DNA of 64,000 nt, from positions 1 to 64,000 of the forward strand of contig CAJUMJ010000046.1 in NCBI GenBank assembly GCA_910587095.1, in the 5' to 3' direction. Source of the DNA: an uncultured Lachnospiraceae bacterium. Lineage in GTDB: Bacteria; Bacillota; Clostridia; Lachnospirales; Lachnospiraceae. The notes under the pieces are model-generated. The model did no database searches. It saw only the letters and a list, made by a program, of their open reading frames with translations, and was not told where the DNA came from. A program made the position numbers and the translations under genes. Shown here one piece after another: positions 34,151 through 42,815 of the stretch (position 1 is its first letter; each line of letters starts with the position of its first letter).

Positions 34151-35084
34151 ATTGCTCTTCCTCATTATTCCGGCTGATAACGACAGATACAATGCCGCAG
34201 GCAATACCGAAAACAGGATATACAACCCAGGCAGTTTGCCATAAATTCCATATAAAGCCGCAGGTACAAAAAATCATAGTCGCGATCATCATAATACAGC
34301 CGCAGATCAGACCAATTTTTCTGCTGTTTTTGTAGGTCTGGGAATTACGGTCATGCATCAGGTTATAATGGGTAATGTTGTATTTGCTTTCCTGTGTGCC
34401 AGCGTAAACAAACAATATAACGGCTATGGTCACAAGGAACATGAATAAGGCGCCTCCGAGTATATCCATATCAATCACATTTCGTATCGGATGATTGTCG
34501 GATACTATCGTTTCGGAAGCCATCGCCAAAATCATGCCGAAAATGATAAGGACAACGCCTGATGTTACAAATTTGATGAGTTTATTATGAAATTCTTCTT
34601 TTTCCGTCTCCGAGTAAAAATTTTCTATGTACGGATTTTTCTTTTCGAAATAGTCTTTTTGCAAGCCGGACACAATGAAGATCGCTACGGCGACTATCAC
34701 AAAGAAAAGAAAGATGATACCGGAAAACTCTTCCATATTAAATTCAGGTATCAGAGGAGCAAATGCAGATAAAAATAACATCAAAGTAAGGCCACATAAA
34801 ATAAGTCCAACAGCGAATGTCATCCTCTTGCCAAACTGGTTCATAAACTGGTCGTAATTACATTTGTCTTCTATATACTGTGTGTTCATATCCTTTTTTA
34901 CCAGATCGTCCAGCGTACAGTGGAAGAGATTGGAAAGCTGCAAAAGTTTGTCCATTTCCGGGTAGGTCGTGTCCGACTCCCACTTGGAGACGGACTGTCT
35001 CGATACTTCCATAGCTTCCGCTAATTGTTCCTGGGTAATATTGTCCCTTTTTCTTAAAAATTGTAAGTTCTGTCCTAAACTCAT
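34149..35084 (-). CDS. XRE-family regulator with C-terminal membrane domain
   Basis: A protein of 311 residues. The N-terminal helix-turn-helix (LRKRDNITQEQLAEAMEVSRQSVSKWE) is followed by TYPEMDKLLQLSNLFHCTLDDLV. The rest carries about six hydrophobic segments (for example FAVGLILCGLTLMLFLSAFA and GALFMFLVTIAVILFVYAG). It is a membrane-tethered repressor type common in Clostridia; signal and targets are unknown. Repeated ATGTAAAG motifs upstream may be its own operator. Confidence 0.85.
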   Translation of the reverse strand: MSLGQNLQFLRKRDNITQEQLAEAMEVSRQSVSKWESDTTYPEMDKLLQLSNLFHCTLDDLVKKDMNTQYIEDKCNYDQFMNQFGKRMTFAVGLILCGLTLMLFLSAFAPLIPEFNMEEFSGIIFLFFVIVAVAIFIVSGLQKDYFEKKNPYIENFYSETEKEEFHNKLIKFVTSGVVLIIFGMILAMASETIVSDNHPIRNVIDMDILGGALFMFLVTIAVILFVYAGTQESKYNITHYNLMHDRNSQTYKNSRKIGLICGCIMMIATMIFCTCGFIWNLWQTAWVVYPVFGIACGIVSVVISRNNEEEQ

Positions 35085-35139
35085 ATTTTCGTTTCTCCTA
35101 TTCTGTTTTTGTGCCGGTCACAGTATTTATTGTAAGCTG

Positions 35140-35212
35140 ACAGGGATGTAAAGAACATCAATTTTATGTTGCTTTTAAATATTTTAATGTAAAGTAACGG
35201 TTGCATCCCTGT
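35140..35212. promoter_or_regulatory. candidate operator region of the XRE regulator
   Basis: The motif ATGTAAAG-A/T-AAC occurs at 35146-35156 and 35187-35198, 41 bases apart (about four helical turns), with an inverted look-alike GTTGCTTTTA between. A 9-bp inverted pair ACAGGGATG/CATCCCTGT (35140-35148, 35204-35212) encloses them. Confidence 0.35.
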
Positions 35213-35273
35213 AAATACGGCGTTTTTGGCAATATCGGCACTACAGAAAGATCAGGCGGACCGTTTTCGCGGA

Positions 35274-35876
35274 TCAGACAATTTTTTCAAAATCTTCGAC
35301 TCCATGTTTGCACCATGGACATATAAAATCAGGGGGAAGTTCTTCTCCTTCATAAACATAACCGCATACCGCGCAGCGCCATCCTTTTGCGGTGGACGTT
35401 TCGGGCTTCGGTTTTACAAATTCGTGGTAGAAAGAATAAGTCATCGCCTTTTCGCCGGATAGAACGTCACAGTCGTTCACGGAACAGATAAAAAGCATAT
35501 GGGTTCCGAGATCAACGGTATCGTTTACTTTACAATCGATAAAGGCTGTCGTGTTATTTGTGAGATAAGGAAGATCCTGGGCTGTCATGGCAAAGGGATA
35601 GTCTACAAATTTGTCCGTTGTCTTTCCGCTCTGGAATCCAAAGTGCTGAAAGAGAGAAAAAGGAGCTGTCTCGGATAGTACGGAGAGAGATAACATTTTG
35701 GATTTCTGTGTAATTTCACAGGTCAGATTTTCTTTGTTGATTGCCACCGCTATTTGCAACGGATTGCTTGTGACCTGCATTACGGTGTTGACAATACAGC
35801 CGTTCATTTTTTTGTCAAATTTGGAGGATGCTACGTAGAGTCCATAGGATATTTGGAACAATGCTTTCGAATTCAT
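35274..35876 (-). CDS. flavin reductase-rubredoxin fusion (Hrb-like)
   Basis: A protein of 200 residues. Residues of about 1-155 form an FMN-binding flavin-reductase-like domain (FQISYGLYVASSKFDKKMNGCIVN). Residues of about 165-200 form a rubredoxin-type iron centre WRCAVCGYVYEGEELPPDF then CPWCK. The short spacing and CxxCK end resemble rubrerythrin-type rubredoxins. High-molecular-weight rubredoxins pass electrons from NAD(P)H to oxygen- or NO-reducing flavodiiron proteins in anaerobes; no such partner is in the window. The start is ATG 35876, preceded by GGAG; an in-frame upstream extension lacks support. Confidence 0.85.
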   Translation of the reverse strand: MNSKALFQISYGLYVASSKFDKKMNGCIVNTVMQVTSNPLQIAVAINKENLTCEITQKSKMLSLSVLSETAPFSLFQHFGFQSGKTTDKFVDYPFAMTAQDLPYLTNNTTAFIDCKVNDTVDLGTHMLFICSVNDCDVLSGEKAMTYSFYHEFVKPKPETSTAKGWRCAVCGYVYEGEELPPDFICPWCKHGVEDFEKIV

Positions 35877-36096
35877 AATAATCTCCGTTCTTTTTTGTAT
35901 TTGATATACTTTATTATGTGAAAAAACAGGCGTACTATTCGCTTTGATTTGTTTTTCCAGCATTTATTATAGTTGTAAGTGAAAACATTGACAAGTCATA
36001 ATCGGCAGGTAAAAGAAATATATTAAAAATAGGAGCGCATATCTCACCGAATTTGCAAAATTTCAAAAAAGTGATTAAAATAGGAGATACTGACAT

Positions 36097-37509
36097 ATGG
36101 AAGCTGATCATGATGTTTTAGGAAAAATAAGGGAAAGACAAGAGAAAAATATGAAATTTGAGAGTGCGGAACAGAAGAGAAATTATATGTTGGAAGAGCC
36201 TGTCGAAAAATTGGTTTGTAGGCTGGCAATGCCTACGATTTTAAGTATGCTTGTTACCTCCTTTTACAATATGGCGGACACTTTTTTTGTAGGCAGAATT
36301 AATACGCAGTCCACAGCCGCCGTTGGGGTGGTATTTTCTTTGATGGCAATTATTCAGGCAGTTGGATTTTTGTTCGGACATGGTTCAGGAAATTATATTT
36401 CCAGAAAATTGGGCGCCGGTGATATAGAAGAAGCGCAAAAAATGTCCGCGGTTGGATTTTTTACGTCATTTATGGCTGGCATTGTCATTATGGTAGGCTG
36501 CATGTTCTTTATAGAGCCACTTTCCTACCTGCTCGGTTCCACGGAGACGATACAGCCATATACGGTGGCTTATCTGAGAATTATTCTCATAGGGGCGCCT
36601 GCCATGACGGCTTCCCTCGTGTTAAATAATCAGATGCGTTTCCAGGGGAGCGCTTTTTATGCGATGATAGGTATTGTTTCAGGTGCGGTTATCAATATTG
36701 CTCTGGATCCGATTTTGATTTTCGGATGTGATATGGGAATTGCCGGAGCGGCGCTTGCCACAACCGTAAGCCAATATTTGAGTTTTATTTTCCTCCTTGT
36801 TATGATAAGAAAAGGAGGAAATATCCAGATCCGTTTTCAGAATTTTAAACCAAGCCTTCATTTTTACATAGAAGTGATCAGGGGAGGTATCCCCTCCTTG
36901 TTCCGTCAGGGACTTGCCAGTGTGGCGACAATTTGTTTGAATCATGCGGCAGGCGTGTACGGCGACGCGGCGATTGCCGGGATGTCCATTGTATCCCGTA
37001 TCATGATGTTTGTGAACTCTGCTTTAATCGGGTTCGGACAGGGGTTTCAGCCGGTGTGTGGATTTAACTACGGTGCAAAAAAATATAAACGTGTGTTGGA
37101 TGCGTTTTTCTTTTGCGTGAAGGTCGCTTTTTTTTCTCTCGCGGGTATTGCCGTTGTGGTATATATTTTTGCACCGGGCTTGGTAACTGTATTCAGAAAA
37201 GGAGATGCGGACGTGATAGAGGTAGGAACGGCTGCTCTGCGGTATTCCGTTATGGCACTTCCCCTGAGCTCCTGGATTATCATGTGTAATATGATGTTGC
37301 AGTCTATCGGTAAAGGCTTGAAAGCGTCTATTGTAGCTTCCGCCAGACAGGGAATTTTTTTCTTACCTCTCATCGCGATTCTTCCCTATTTCTTTGGGCT
37401 TATCGGGGTGGAGGCTTGTCAGGCTGTTTCGGATTTATTTGCGCTGACGGTTTCGATTCCGCTTGGCGTGAGCGTAATCCGGGAGATGCGGCAAGAAGAA
37501 AAATCATAA
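36097..37509 (+). CDS. MATE family efflux transporter
   Basis: A polytopic membrane protein of 470 residues with about 12 helices in two related halves: PTILSMLVTSFYNMADTFFVG opens the first and GIPSLFRQGLASVATICLNHA the second. MATE proteins export cationic compounds or metabolites using Na+ or H+. An unusually long cytoplasmic N-terminus of about 45 residues precedes the first helix. Substrate unknown. No obvious regulator gene adjoins. Confidence 0.92.
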   Translation: MEADHDVLGKIRERQEKNMKFESAEQKRNYMLEEPVEKLVCRLAMPTILSMLVTSFYNMADTFFVGRINTQSTAAVGVVFSLMAIIQAVGFLFGHGSGNYISRKLGAGDIEEAQKMSAVGFFTSFMAGIVIMVGCMFFIEPLSYLLGSTETIQPYTVAYLRIILIGAPAMTASLVLNNQMRFQGSAFYAMIGIVSGAVINIALDPILIFGCDMGIAGAALATTVSQYLSFIFLLVMIRKGGNIQIRFQNFKPSLHFYIEVIRGGIPSLFRQGLASVATICLNHAAGVYGDAAIAGMSIVSRIMMFVNSALIGFGQGFQPVCGFNYGAKKYKRVLDAFFFCVKVAFFSLAGIAVVVYIFAPGLVTVFRKGDADVIEVGTAALRYSVMALPLSSWIIMCNMMLQSIGKGLKASIVASARQGIFFLPLIAILPYFFGLIGVEACQAVSDLFALTVSIPLGVSVIREMRQEEKS

Positions 37510-37606
37510 ACTTATAGTAACTTATAGGATATATTTTGCAGCATATAGCGTAAATGAATTGACGCAAGCGTAATTGTGTGAAATAATGTGGGTGGAGGTG
37601 ATTTCT

Positions 37607-38794
37607 ATGTTTAAAGTAAATCCGTACAGGCCGGGAGCCGGATTGATGCCTACTTATTTAGCCGGACGTAATGAAGATATAGAAAATGTTACCCAAATGT
37701 TTGAGGCGCTTTCCATGAATATGCCTACACAGTCGATTATTTTCAGCGGACTTAGAGGTGTAGGCAAGACTGTTTTGATAAACACCCTGCAAAAAATTGC
37801 AGAAGATAAAGAAATTTTTTGTAAACATATTGAAGTGGAGGAGAGGAATGATTTTATTTCCCAAATAGCTGCCTGTTGTCAGGCGTTTTTGAGAAGGGTG
37901 AGCGCGAGAGAAAAATTCAAACATTTAATACAGAAACCGCTTGACGCAATCAAAGCGTTAGTAATTTCGTTTGATCCAAATGACAGTACCTTTTCGTTGT
38001 CCGTGCAGGAAAGAGAACTTTACAGTTCTGTAAATTTAACGCAGGGTTTGACGGATGTATTTACAACAGTAGGTGAGGCAGCATATAAAGCAGGTATTCC
38101 TGTTTGTTTTTTTATTGATGAAATTCAATATATGAAGCCGAAAGAGATGGGTTCTCTGATTTCGGCGTTACACCGCACGAATCAATTAGGATACCCGGTC
38201 ATGATAATCGGCGCCGGATTGCCTAAAATATATAAAATGTTGTCGGATGAAAGATCTTATTCCGAAAGATTGTTTTTATATAAAGAAGTTGGTTCCCTGA
38301 CGTATGAACAGTCCAAAAATGCGATTGAAATTCCCGCACAGAAATTTGGAATTACTTATTCAGATGAAGCGATAGATCAAATTATTTCAATTACGAAGGG
38401 ATATCCGTTCTTTATCCAGCAAATGTGTCAGGTGGTTTATAAAAATGCGACTGATAACAAAATAGGATGCGGTATTGTGGAGGACAGTATTGAAGAGTTC
38501 TATAAATTGCTTGATGTGGGATTTTTTAAAGTAAGGTACGAGAGATGTGCGGATAGTGATAAAAAATTTATTTTTGCAATGGTAAAGTGTAAAGAATTGC
38601 CGTGTACAATTGCAAATGTAGCGAAAAATCTTAATAAAAGTGTAAATTCTATATCTACCACAAGAGCACAGCTTATCAATAAAGGGATTATTTATCCGAT
38701 CAGATATAGGGAGTTGGATTTTACGGTGCCGGAATTTAGCGGATATATTGAGAGATTGGAAGAGTACAGATTGTGGTGCGAGGAGCAAGAGTAA
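37607..38794 (+). CDS. stand-alone AAA ATPase (AAA_16/Orc-like) with winged-helix C-terminus
   Basis: A protein of 395 residues. Walker A is GLRGVGKT at 48-55, Walker B CFFIDEIQYM, sensor-like IIGAGLPKI, and a lid domain (YPFFIQQMCQVVYKNA). The final 80 residues look like a winged helix (CTIANVAKNLNKSVNSISTTRAQLINKGII). This resembles Cdc6/Orc1-like or STAND-type ATPases often found in accessory DNA. Its role is unknown. The DNA is visibly more AT-rich than its neighbours. The start is ATG 37607 after GGAGG. Confidence 0.8.
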   Translation: MFKVNPYRPGAGLMPTYLAGRNEDIENVTQMFEALSMNMPTQSIIFSGLRGVGKTVLINTLQKIAEDKEIFCKHIEVEERNDFISQIAACCQAFLRRVSAREKFKHLIQKPLDAIKALVISFDPNDSTFSLSVQERELYSSVNLTQGLTDVFTTVGEAAYKAGIPVCFFIDEIQYMKPKEMGSLISALHRTNQLGYPVMIIGAGLPKIYKMLSDERSYSERLFLYKEVGSLTYEQSKNAIEIPAQKFGITYSDEAIDQIISITKGYPFFIQQMCQVVYKNATDNKIGCGIVEDSIEEFYKLLDVGFFKVRYERCADSDKKFIFAMVKCKELPCTIANVAKNLNKSVNSISTTRAQLINKGIIYPIRYRELDFTVPEFSGYIERLEEYRLWCEEQE

Positions 38795-38800
38795 CAATAG

Positions 38801-38854
38801 AAGAATTTGACAGGCCGAAAATCTTTTCAGATTTCCAGCCTGCTTGATTCTTAT
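38801..38854. terminator. imperfect hairpin after the AAA ATPase gene
   Basis: AGAATTTGACAGGC and GCCTGCTTGATTCT pair imperfectly around a second stem AAATCT/AGATTT. T-rich runs are short, so it is a weak terminator candidate. The rest of 38855-39060 shows nothing I can name. Confidence 0.4.
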
Positions 38855-39066
38855 AGAAAATTGTGACATCGGATTTTTGTTGTTTCACTTCATGTATTTT
38901 CCGGCCTTGTACAGGGAAAAATTAAAATTTCGTATTCCCATATTTTTTGTGTTGTTTTCCATTTTGATGTAATAGCTTTTCATCCAGTAAAAATCATAAT
39001 AGGGTGGATTTTGTTTGATCAGCGGGTGTATGTATGATGGTATAGAAGTGGATTGGAATTAAGAAT

Positions 39067-39095
39067 TTGCTATTTTAAGTTAATGACTCTATAAT
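39067..39095 (+). promoter_or_regulatory. predicted promoter of the SDR gene
   Basis: TTGCTA (39067-39072), 17 bases, TATAAT (39090-39095). It lies about 80 bases upstream of the start codon. Confidence 0.55.
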
Positions 39096-39176
39096 AAGAT
39101 CATATAAGGGGAACGATTTTTCATTTTAAAAACGACAGGAAAAAAGCAAATGAATTTCAGGAAAGGATAATGAGAG

Positions 39177-40214
39177 ATGGGGAAAAAAACAAAAGCTTTA
39201 TTTATAGGCGGTACAGGGACAATCAGTATGGCGATTGTAAGACAGCTTTCGGATATGCCGGCCTGGGAAGTGTGGCTTTTAAACCGTGGCAGCAGAGCAA
39301 GTGCCTTGCCGGAGAATGTGCATCAGATTATTGCGGATATCAACGATGAAACGTTGGTGGTGGAAAAGATCAAAGATTTATCTTTCGATGTGGTCTGCCA
39401 ATTTATAGGGTTTCATGTGGAGGATGTAGAAAGAGATTACCGTCTTTTTAAAGGTAAAACCAAACAATATATTTATATCAGTTCCGCGTCCGCTTATCAC
39501 AAACCGGCTGCAAATTATATAATCAATGAAGGTACGACGCTTGCCAATCCGTACTGGCAGTATTCCAGAGATAAGATAGCCAGTGAAAATTTTTTGATGC
39601 AAAAGTATCGGGAAGAGGGATTTCCTGTCACAATCGTCCGTCCGAGCCACACTTATGACGAGAGACATATTCCTCTTGGCGTTCACGGAAACAATGGTTT
39701 TTGGCAGGTGATCAAGAGGATGATGGAAGGAAAGCCTGTCATCATACAAGGAGACGGAACTTCTCTCTGGACCCTGACATATAACGCGGATTTTGCCGTC
39801 GGTTATATCAGTCTGATGGGAAATCACCACGCGATTGGAGAGGCGTTCCAGATTACGGGTGATGAGACGCTGACATGGAACCAAATTTACGAGACGATTG
39901 CGGATGCGCTCGGTGTGGAACTAAAAGCGTATCATGTGTCTTCCGAATATCTGTCAGCAGTCGGGAAAAAATACGGATATGATTTTGAGGGAAGTCTGAT
40001 CGGAGATAAGTCCGTTTCCGTGGTATTTGACAACAGAAAAATAAAGAGATTGTCGCCGGATATGTGTACACAGGTCAGGTTTGATCAGGGGGTAAGAATT
40101 GCTCTTAACTATGTGCTGTCCCATCCGGAAGAATGCCAGAAGGAAGATCCTGCGTTTGACGAATGGTGTGACCGCGTAATTGCCGCGGTGGAGGCGTCGA
40201 AAGCACAGATTTGA
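39177..40214 (+). CDS. NAD-dependent epimerase/dehydratase (SDR superfamily)
   Basis: A protein of 345 residues. The N-terminal Rossmann motif is atypical (FIGGTGTIS), with the active-site pair in YSRDK and the strand YIYISSASAY. It resembles atypical extended SDRs of the CSP41/sugar-nucleotide epimerase type. Substrate unknown. Single gene with its own promoter and a following terminator. Confidence 0.85.
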   Translation: MGKKTKALFIGGTGTISMAIVRQLSDMPAWEVWLLNRGSRASALPENVHQIIADINDETLVVEKIKDLSFDVVCQFIGFHVEDVERDYRLFKGKTKQYIYISSASAYHKPAANYIINEGTTLANPYWQYSRDKIASENFLMQKYREEGFPVTIVRPSHTYDERHIPLGVHGNNGFWQVIKRMMEGKPVIIQGDGTSLWTLTYNADFAVGYISLMGNHHAIGEAFQITGDETLTWNQIYETIADALGVELKAYHVSSEYLSAVGKKYGYDFEGSLIGDKSVSVVFDNRKIKRLSPDMCTQVRFDQGVRIALNYVLSHPEECQKEDPAFDEWCDRVIAAVEASKAQI

Positions 40215-40225
40215 TTTAAACACAT

Positions 40226-40272
40226 AAAAATACCGTTTCATGGAGGCTAAATCGATGAAGCGGTATCTTTTT
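40226..40272. terminator. bidirectional terminator between the SDR and flxA-like genes
   Basis: ATACCGTTTCAT (40230-40241) pairs with ATGAAGCGGTAT (40255-40266), with a T run on either strand. On the minus strand it directly follows the structured element copy B. Confidence 0.85.
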
Positions 40273-40363
40273 ATGCGCAGTCCCATGCAGAGGAAGTGTG
40301 TCGCTAAATCGGCGCATGGTGAGCACGGCGAGCAGGGAAAAATAGATTTTCCCTGCTCGATTA
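40268..40363 (-). ncRNA. structured 3'-UTR repeat element, copy B (candidate RNA motif)
   Basis: 96 bases on the minus strand starting TAATCGAGCAGGGAAA (40363) and ending CTGCGCATAAAAA (40268), 24 bases after the flxA-like stop and directly before a terminator. Hairpin 1 is a long perfect stem GAGCAGGGAAAA/TTTTCCCTGCTC. Hairpin 2 has CCATG/CATGG outside, CGC/GCG inside and the same TTCCT asymmetric strand as copy A at 20997-21091. Confidence 0.6.
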
Positions 40364-40387
40364 AGAAATTGTACAATGACGATTGTT

Positions 40388-41137
40388 CTATAATCTTACG
40401 TCCACCGGATGATAAGCGTAGCCTGTCTCCTCCAAAACTTCATTCTCCTGAATATCGGGGTTTTCTTTATCTTCTTCCGTACCGGATATTTTCTTATCTT
40501 CTTCCTTTTGTCCTTTTACCTTATCTTCTTTGGAAGCTTCTTGCATGATCTTGCCGGCCTGGACGAGGGAATCTAACTGGGAGGCTGCGGCTTTCTCCAT
40601 GGACTCCTTCGTTTTGGCAAGTTCTTCTTCCTTGAGGTTTGCATTACTGCTGCCGTTTCTGCTTCTGTCAAGTTTTATTTCAACTTCAAGCACATTTGCC
40701 CGGCCTTCCATCCTCTTTGCAGTACTGCCGTTTACACTTGCTTGCTTTATCGCTTTATCTGCAGAAATCATTGCCTCCATACTTCCTGCGGACATTCCCA
40801 TGCTCTGACTGTCACCCTGCTTTTTCTGTGGTTTTGTGCCTGTCAGATCGTCAAAGGAGGATTCATCCTTTTTCTTTTGCCGTTCTTCCCGTTTGACCTC
40901 CATCTGGTGCTGCCGGAGCTGAATCTCCAATTCACTGATCTGTTTTTGGATTTCCTGACGCTTTTTCATTTTAGCGTCCACGGACATTTCCTGGTTGGCG
41001 GAAATTTCATGTAAATCATTTTTTAGTTTTTCTATCTGCGACTGCAAATCTTTGCTGACAGGATCAGTCTGGTTTCCGGCACCTGTCCCTGTAGTATTTT
41101 GCCGCATCCCTGCGCCGTTTACTCCATTTACATTCAT
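40388..41137 (-). CDS. FlxA-like family protein
   Basis: A protein of 249 residues, charged and low in complexity, with a coiled coil at about 28-88 (LQSQIEKLKNDLHEI; KRQEIQKQISELEIQLRQHQMEVKREERQKKKDE split by normal linkers). Glu/Lys-rich segments continue to the end. There is no signal peptide or membrane helix. It matches the FlxA-like family, function unknown; in some genomes members lie in motility regulons, but no flagellar gene is nearby. A hairpin repeat lies in its leader. Confidence 0.75.
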   Translation of the reverse strand: MNVNGVNGAGMRQNTTGTGAGNQTDPVSKDLQSQIEKLKNDLHEISANQEMSVDAKMKKRQEIQKQISELEIQLRQHQMEVKREERQKKKDESSFDDLTGTKPQKKQGDSQSMGMSAGSMEAMISADKAIKQASVNGSTAKRMEGRANVLEVEIKLDRSRNGSSNANLKEEELAKTKESMEKAAASQLDSLVQAGKIMQEASKEDKVKGQKEEDKKISGTEEDKENPDIQENEVLEETGYAYHPVDVRL

Positions 41138-41160
41138 AAGATTCCTCCTGTTTGAGTTTT

Positions 41161-41226
41161 ATGTACTCTCGGAATCTCTTTTGCACCTGCCTTAGTGGCA
41201 GTACAAAGAGACTCAGAGAATACATG
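41161..41226 (-). repeat. hairpin repeat in the flxA-like leader
   Basis: A 66-bp near-perfect inverted repeat: ATGTACTCTCGGAATCTCTT against AAGAGACTCAGAGAATACAT around a TGCC...GGCA inner stem. It is the compact form of the repeat at 19810-19974. It ends about 10 bases upstream of the gene's AGGAGG. Confidence 0.8.
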
Positions 41227-41321
41227 TCTTTTCTGAAAAATTTTTTGCATCAATTGTTGTTATTATTTATTTCGACTGTCTATGAGTATCAGTTAAGACA
41301 GATGTTGTGAGTGGAAAAATA

Positions 41322-42746
41322 TCAGTTGTAAAAGGATTTTTCCATTTGAAGCATCACCCGGAGCACACATCGCTCTTCCCCTTCGTAGATCTCTTTGCAA
41401 ATTTCAATATCGCCCAGATATTTGCGGGCAACATGCCTGATACTTGCAAGTCCAAATCCGTGTCCTTCATCCGTCTTTAATGTTTTTGGAAGCCCGCTTT
41501 CTGTGTCTGTTTTTATAATACCTTTGTAGCTGTTGGTAACCTCTATAATATACATATTTTTTATGCGGTTTGAGACGAGTGAAATGTGATTTCCCCCTTT
41601 TAAATCGAATCTCTCCCTCTCTATGGCTTCAATTGCGTTGGAAAGAGCGTTATTGAGTATAATGCTGATATCAAAAGAATTTACCTGACTTTCAACCGGA
41701 TAGTGAAAGCTGCAGGAAAAATCAATTTCCTTTTCTTCCATCTCCTTTTTCCTTCCGGAGATAATGACGTCCGTCACAGGATTTCCACTGGAAATTTCCT
41801 TTGAAAAATTTTGAATACTTTTTTTCATGGTTTTGGAATATTGTTCCGCTGCCTCAAACTCACCTCCGCTATAAAGCTGTTCTAAAGTCATAAGATGGTT
41901 TCCCACATCGTGGCGAAAGCTTCTAAGGTCCCGGTAAAGCCGTTCCACTTCGCCTATATGATTTTGTAAATCCGCCATCTGTGTGGAAAAAATTTGTCGC
42001 TGTCTGTCCTCTTCCTGTTCTGTTTTCCATTGACGGAATACATAAGTTGTCACAAGAATCACGGCAAAGGAGAGTATTGTAAACAGCAACATAATCAAAT
42101 CATGACTGCCGTAGAGAGCATAAACGCTTTCCCCGGTATCCCGCTCGTAAATGTAACTGTAATAGCGGATTACTCCGTAGGAGAAAGCTCCTGAAACGGA
42201 TGGCAGAGAAAGCAGCAGGAGTTCCTTGACTCCCATATATTCGCGTCCACGTCCGTAAGTGAATAAAATACATTTGACGGCACCATACAAGAGCAAAAAG
42301 CAGAAAAGATTGTATTCGATAAAGGTAGTTAACAAAGACCAGAGAAACCAAAATCTTTCTCCAAGTGACGCTGATACAAGCAAAGGATTCACTATTTTGT
42401 CAATTTCATTGTTGATATATATTATAATGCGGGGCGCCTGCCATCGCAGGCAGAAAAAAGTGACTGCAAGAAAGAATTTTTGGGAAAAGTACTCCCTGTC
42501 CATCAGGCACATAGCAAAAAATATGGCTATGGCACCTAAGATATAGGCTGACATTGGGTTGATGTACCAGGGCATAAAATCGAAGATAAACATAATCGCC
42601 GCATAGATGCCGCCTGTCAGCCATGCTTTTTCTCTGCGATCCAAAAAAGGTTTTGTCAAGATTGCACAGCAGTAGGCGTCAATCAGATTATCACAGATGG
42701 TATCGGTTACGGAAAGTATTTTATAATATAAATCGAAATGGTTCAT
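41322..42746 (-). CDS. agr-type membrane sensor histidine kinase (GHKL)
   Basis: A protein of 474 residues. The first 230 or so form about six to seven membrane helices. The rest is a kinase with the phosphorylation His in FRHDVGNHLMTLEQL, N box LNNALSNAIEAIE and G box GHGFGLASIRHVA, typical of HPK10/AgrC-like kinases that detect peptides. Its gene follows the response regulator after 69 bases that contain a hairpin. No candidate peptide precursor or AgrB-like protease was seen nearby. Confidence 0.88.
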   Translation of the reverse strand: MNHFDLYYKILSVTDTICDNLIDAYCCAILTKPFLDRREKAWLTGGIYAAIMFIFDFMPWYINPMSAYILGAIAIFFAMCLMDREYFSQKFFLAVTFFCLRWQAPRIIIYINNEIDKIVNPLLVSASLGERFWFLWSLLTTFIEYNLFCFLLLYGAVKCILFTYGRGREYMGVKELLLLSLPSVSGAFSYGVIRYYSYIYERDTGESVYALYGSHDLIMLLFTILSFAVILVTTYVFRQWKTEQEEDRQRQIFSTQMADLQNHIGEVERLYRDLRSFRHDVGNHLMTLEQLYSGGEFEAAEQYSKTMKKSIQNFSKEISSGNPVTDVIISGRKKEMEEKEIDFSCSFHYPVESQVNSFDISIILNNALSNAIEAIERERFDLKGGNHISLVSNRIKNMYIIEVTNSYKGIIKTDTESGLPKTLKTDEGHGFGLASIRHVARKYLGDIEICKEIYEGEERCVLRVMLQMEKSFYN

Positions 42747-42778
42747 TTGTCCGTTCCTTTATTTCATGGCAATTCATT

Positions 42779-42812
42779 CCGGCGAGGTTTTACCGGATAA
42801 TACCTTGCCGGA
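42779..42812 (-). promoter_or_regulatory. intergenic hairpin between response regulator and kinase genes
   Basis: CCGGC-AGGT pairs with ACCT-GCCGG with single-base bulges. It lies in the 69-base gap upstream of the kinase. There is no T run, so it is more likely an RNA stability or attenuation element than a terminator. Confidence 0.45.
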
Positions 42813-42815
42813 ATT

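Noticed and set aside
40530..40896. Hydrophobic open frames antisense to the flxA-like gene
   Set aside because: Lys/Glu-rich coding read backwards gives Leu/Phe/Ser-rich frames; no start signals.
41227..41321. Possible autoinducing-peptide gene beside the agr-like kinase
   Set aside because: No short frame with ribosome site, hydrophobic leader and Cys-containing core was seen, on either strand.
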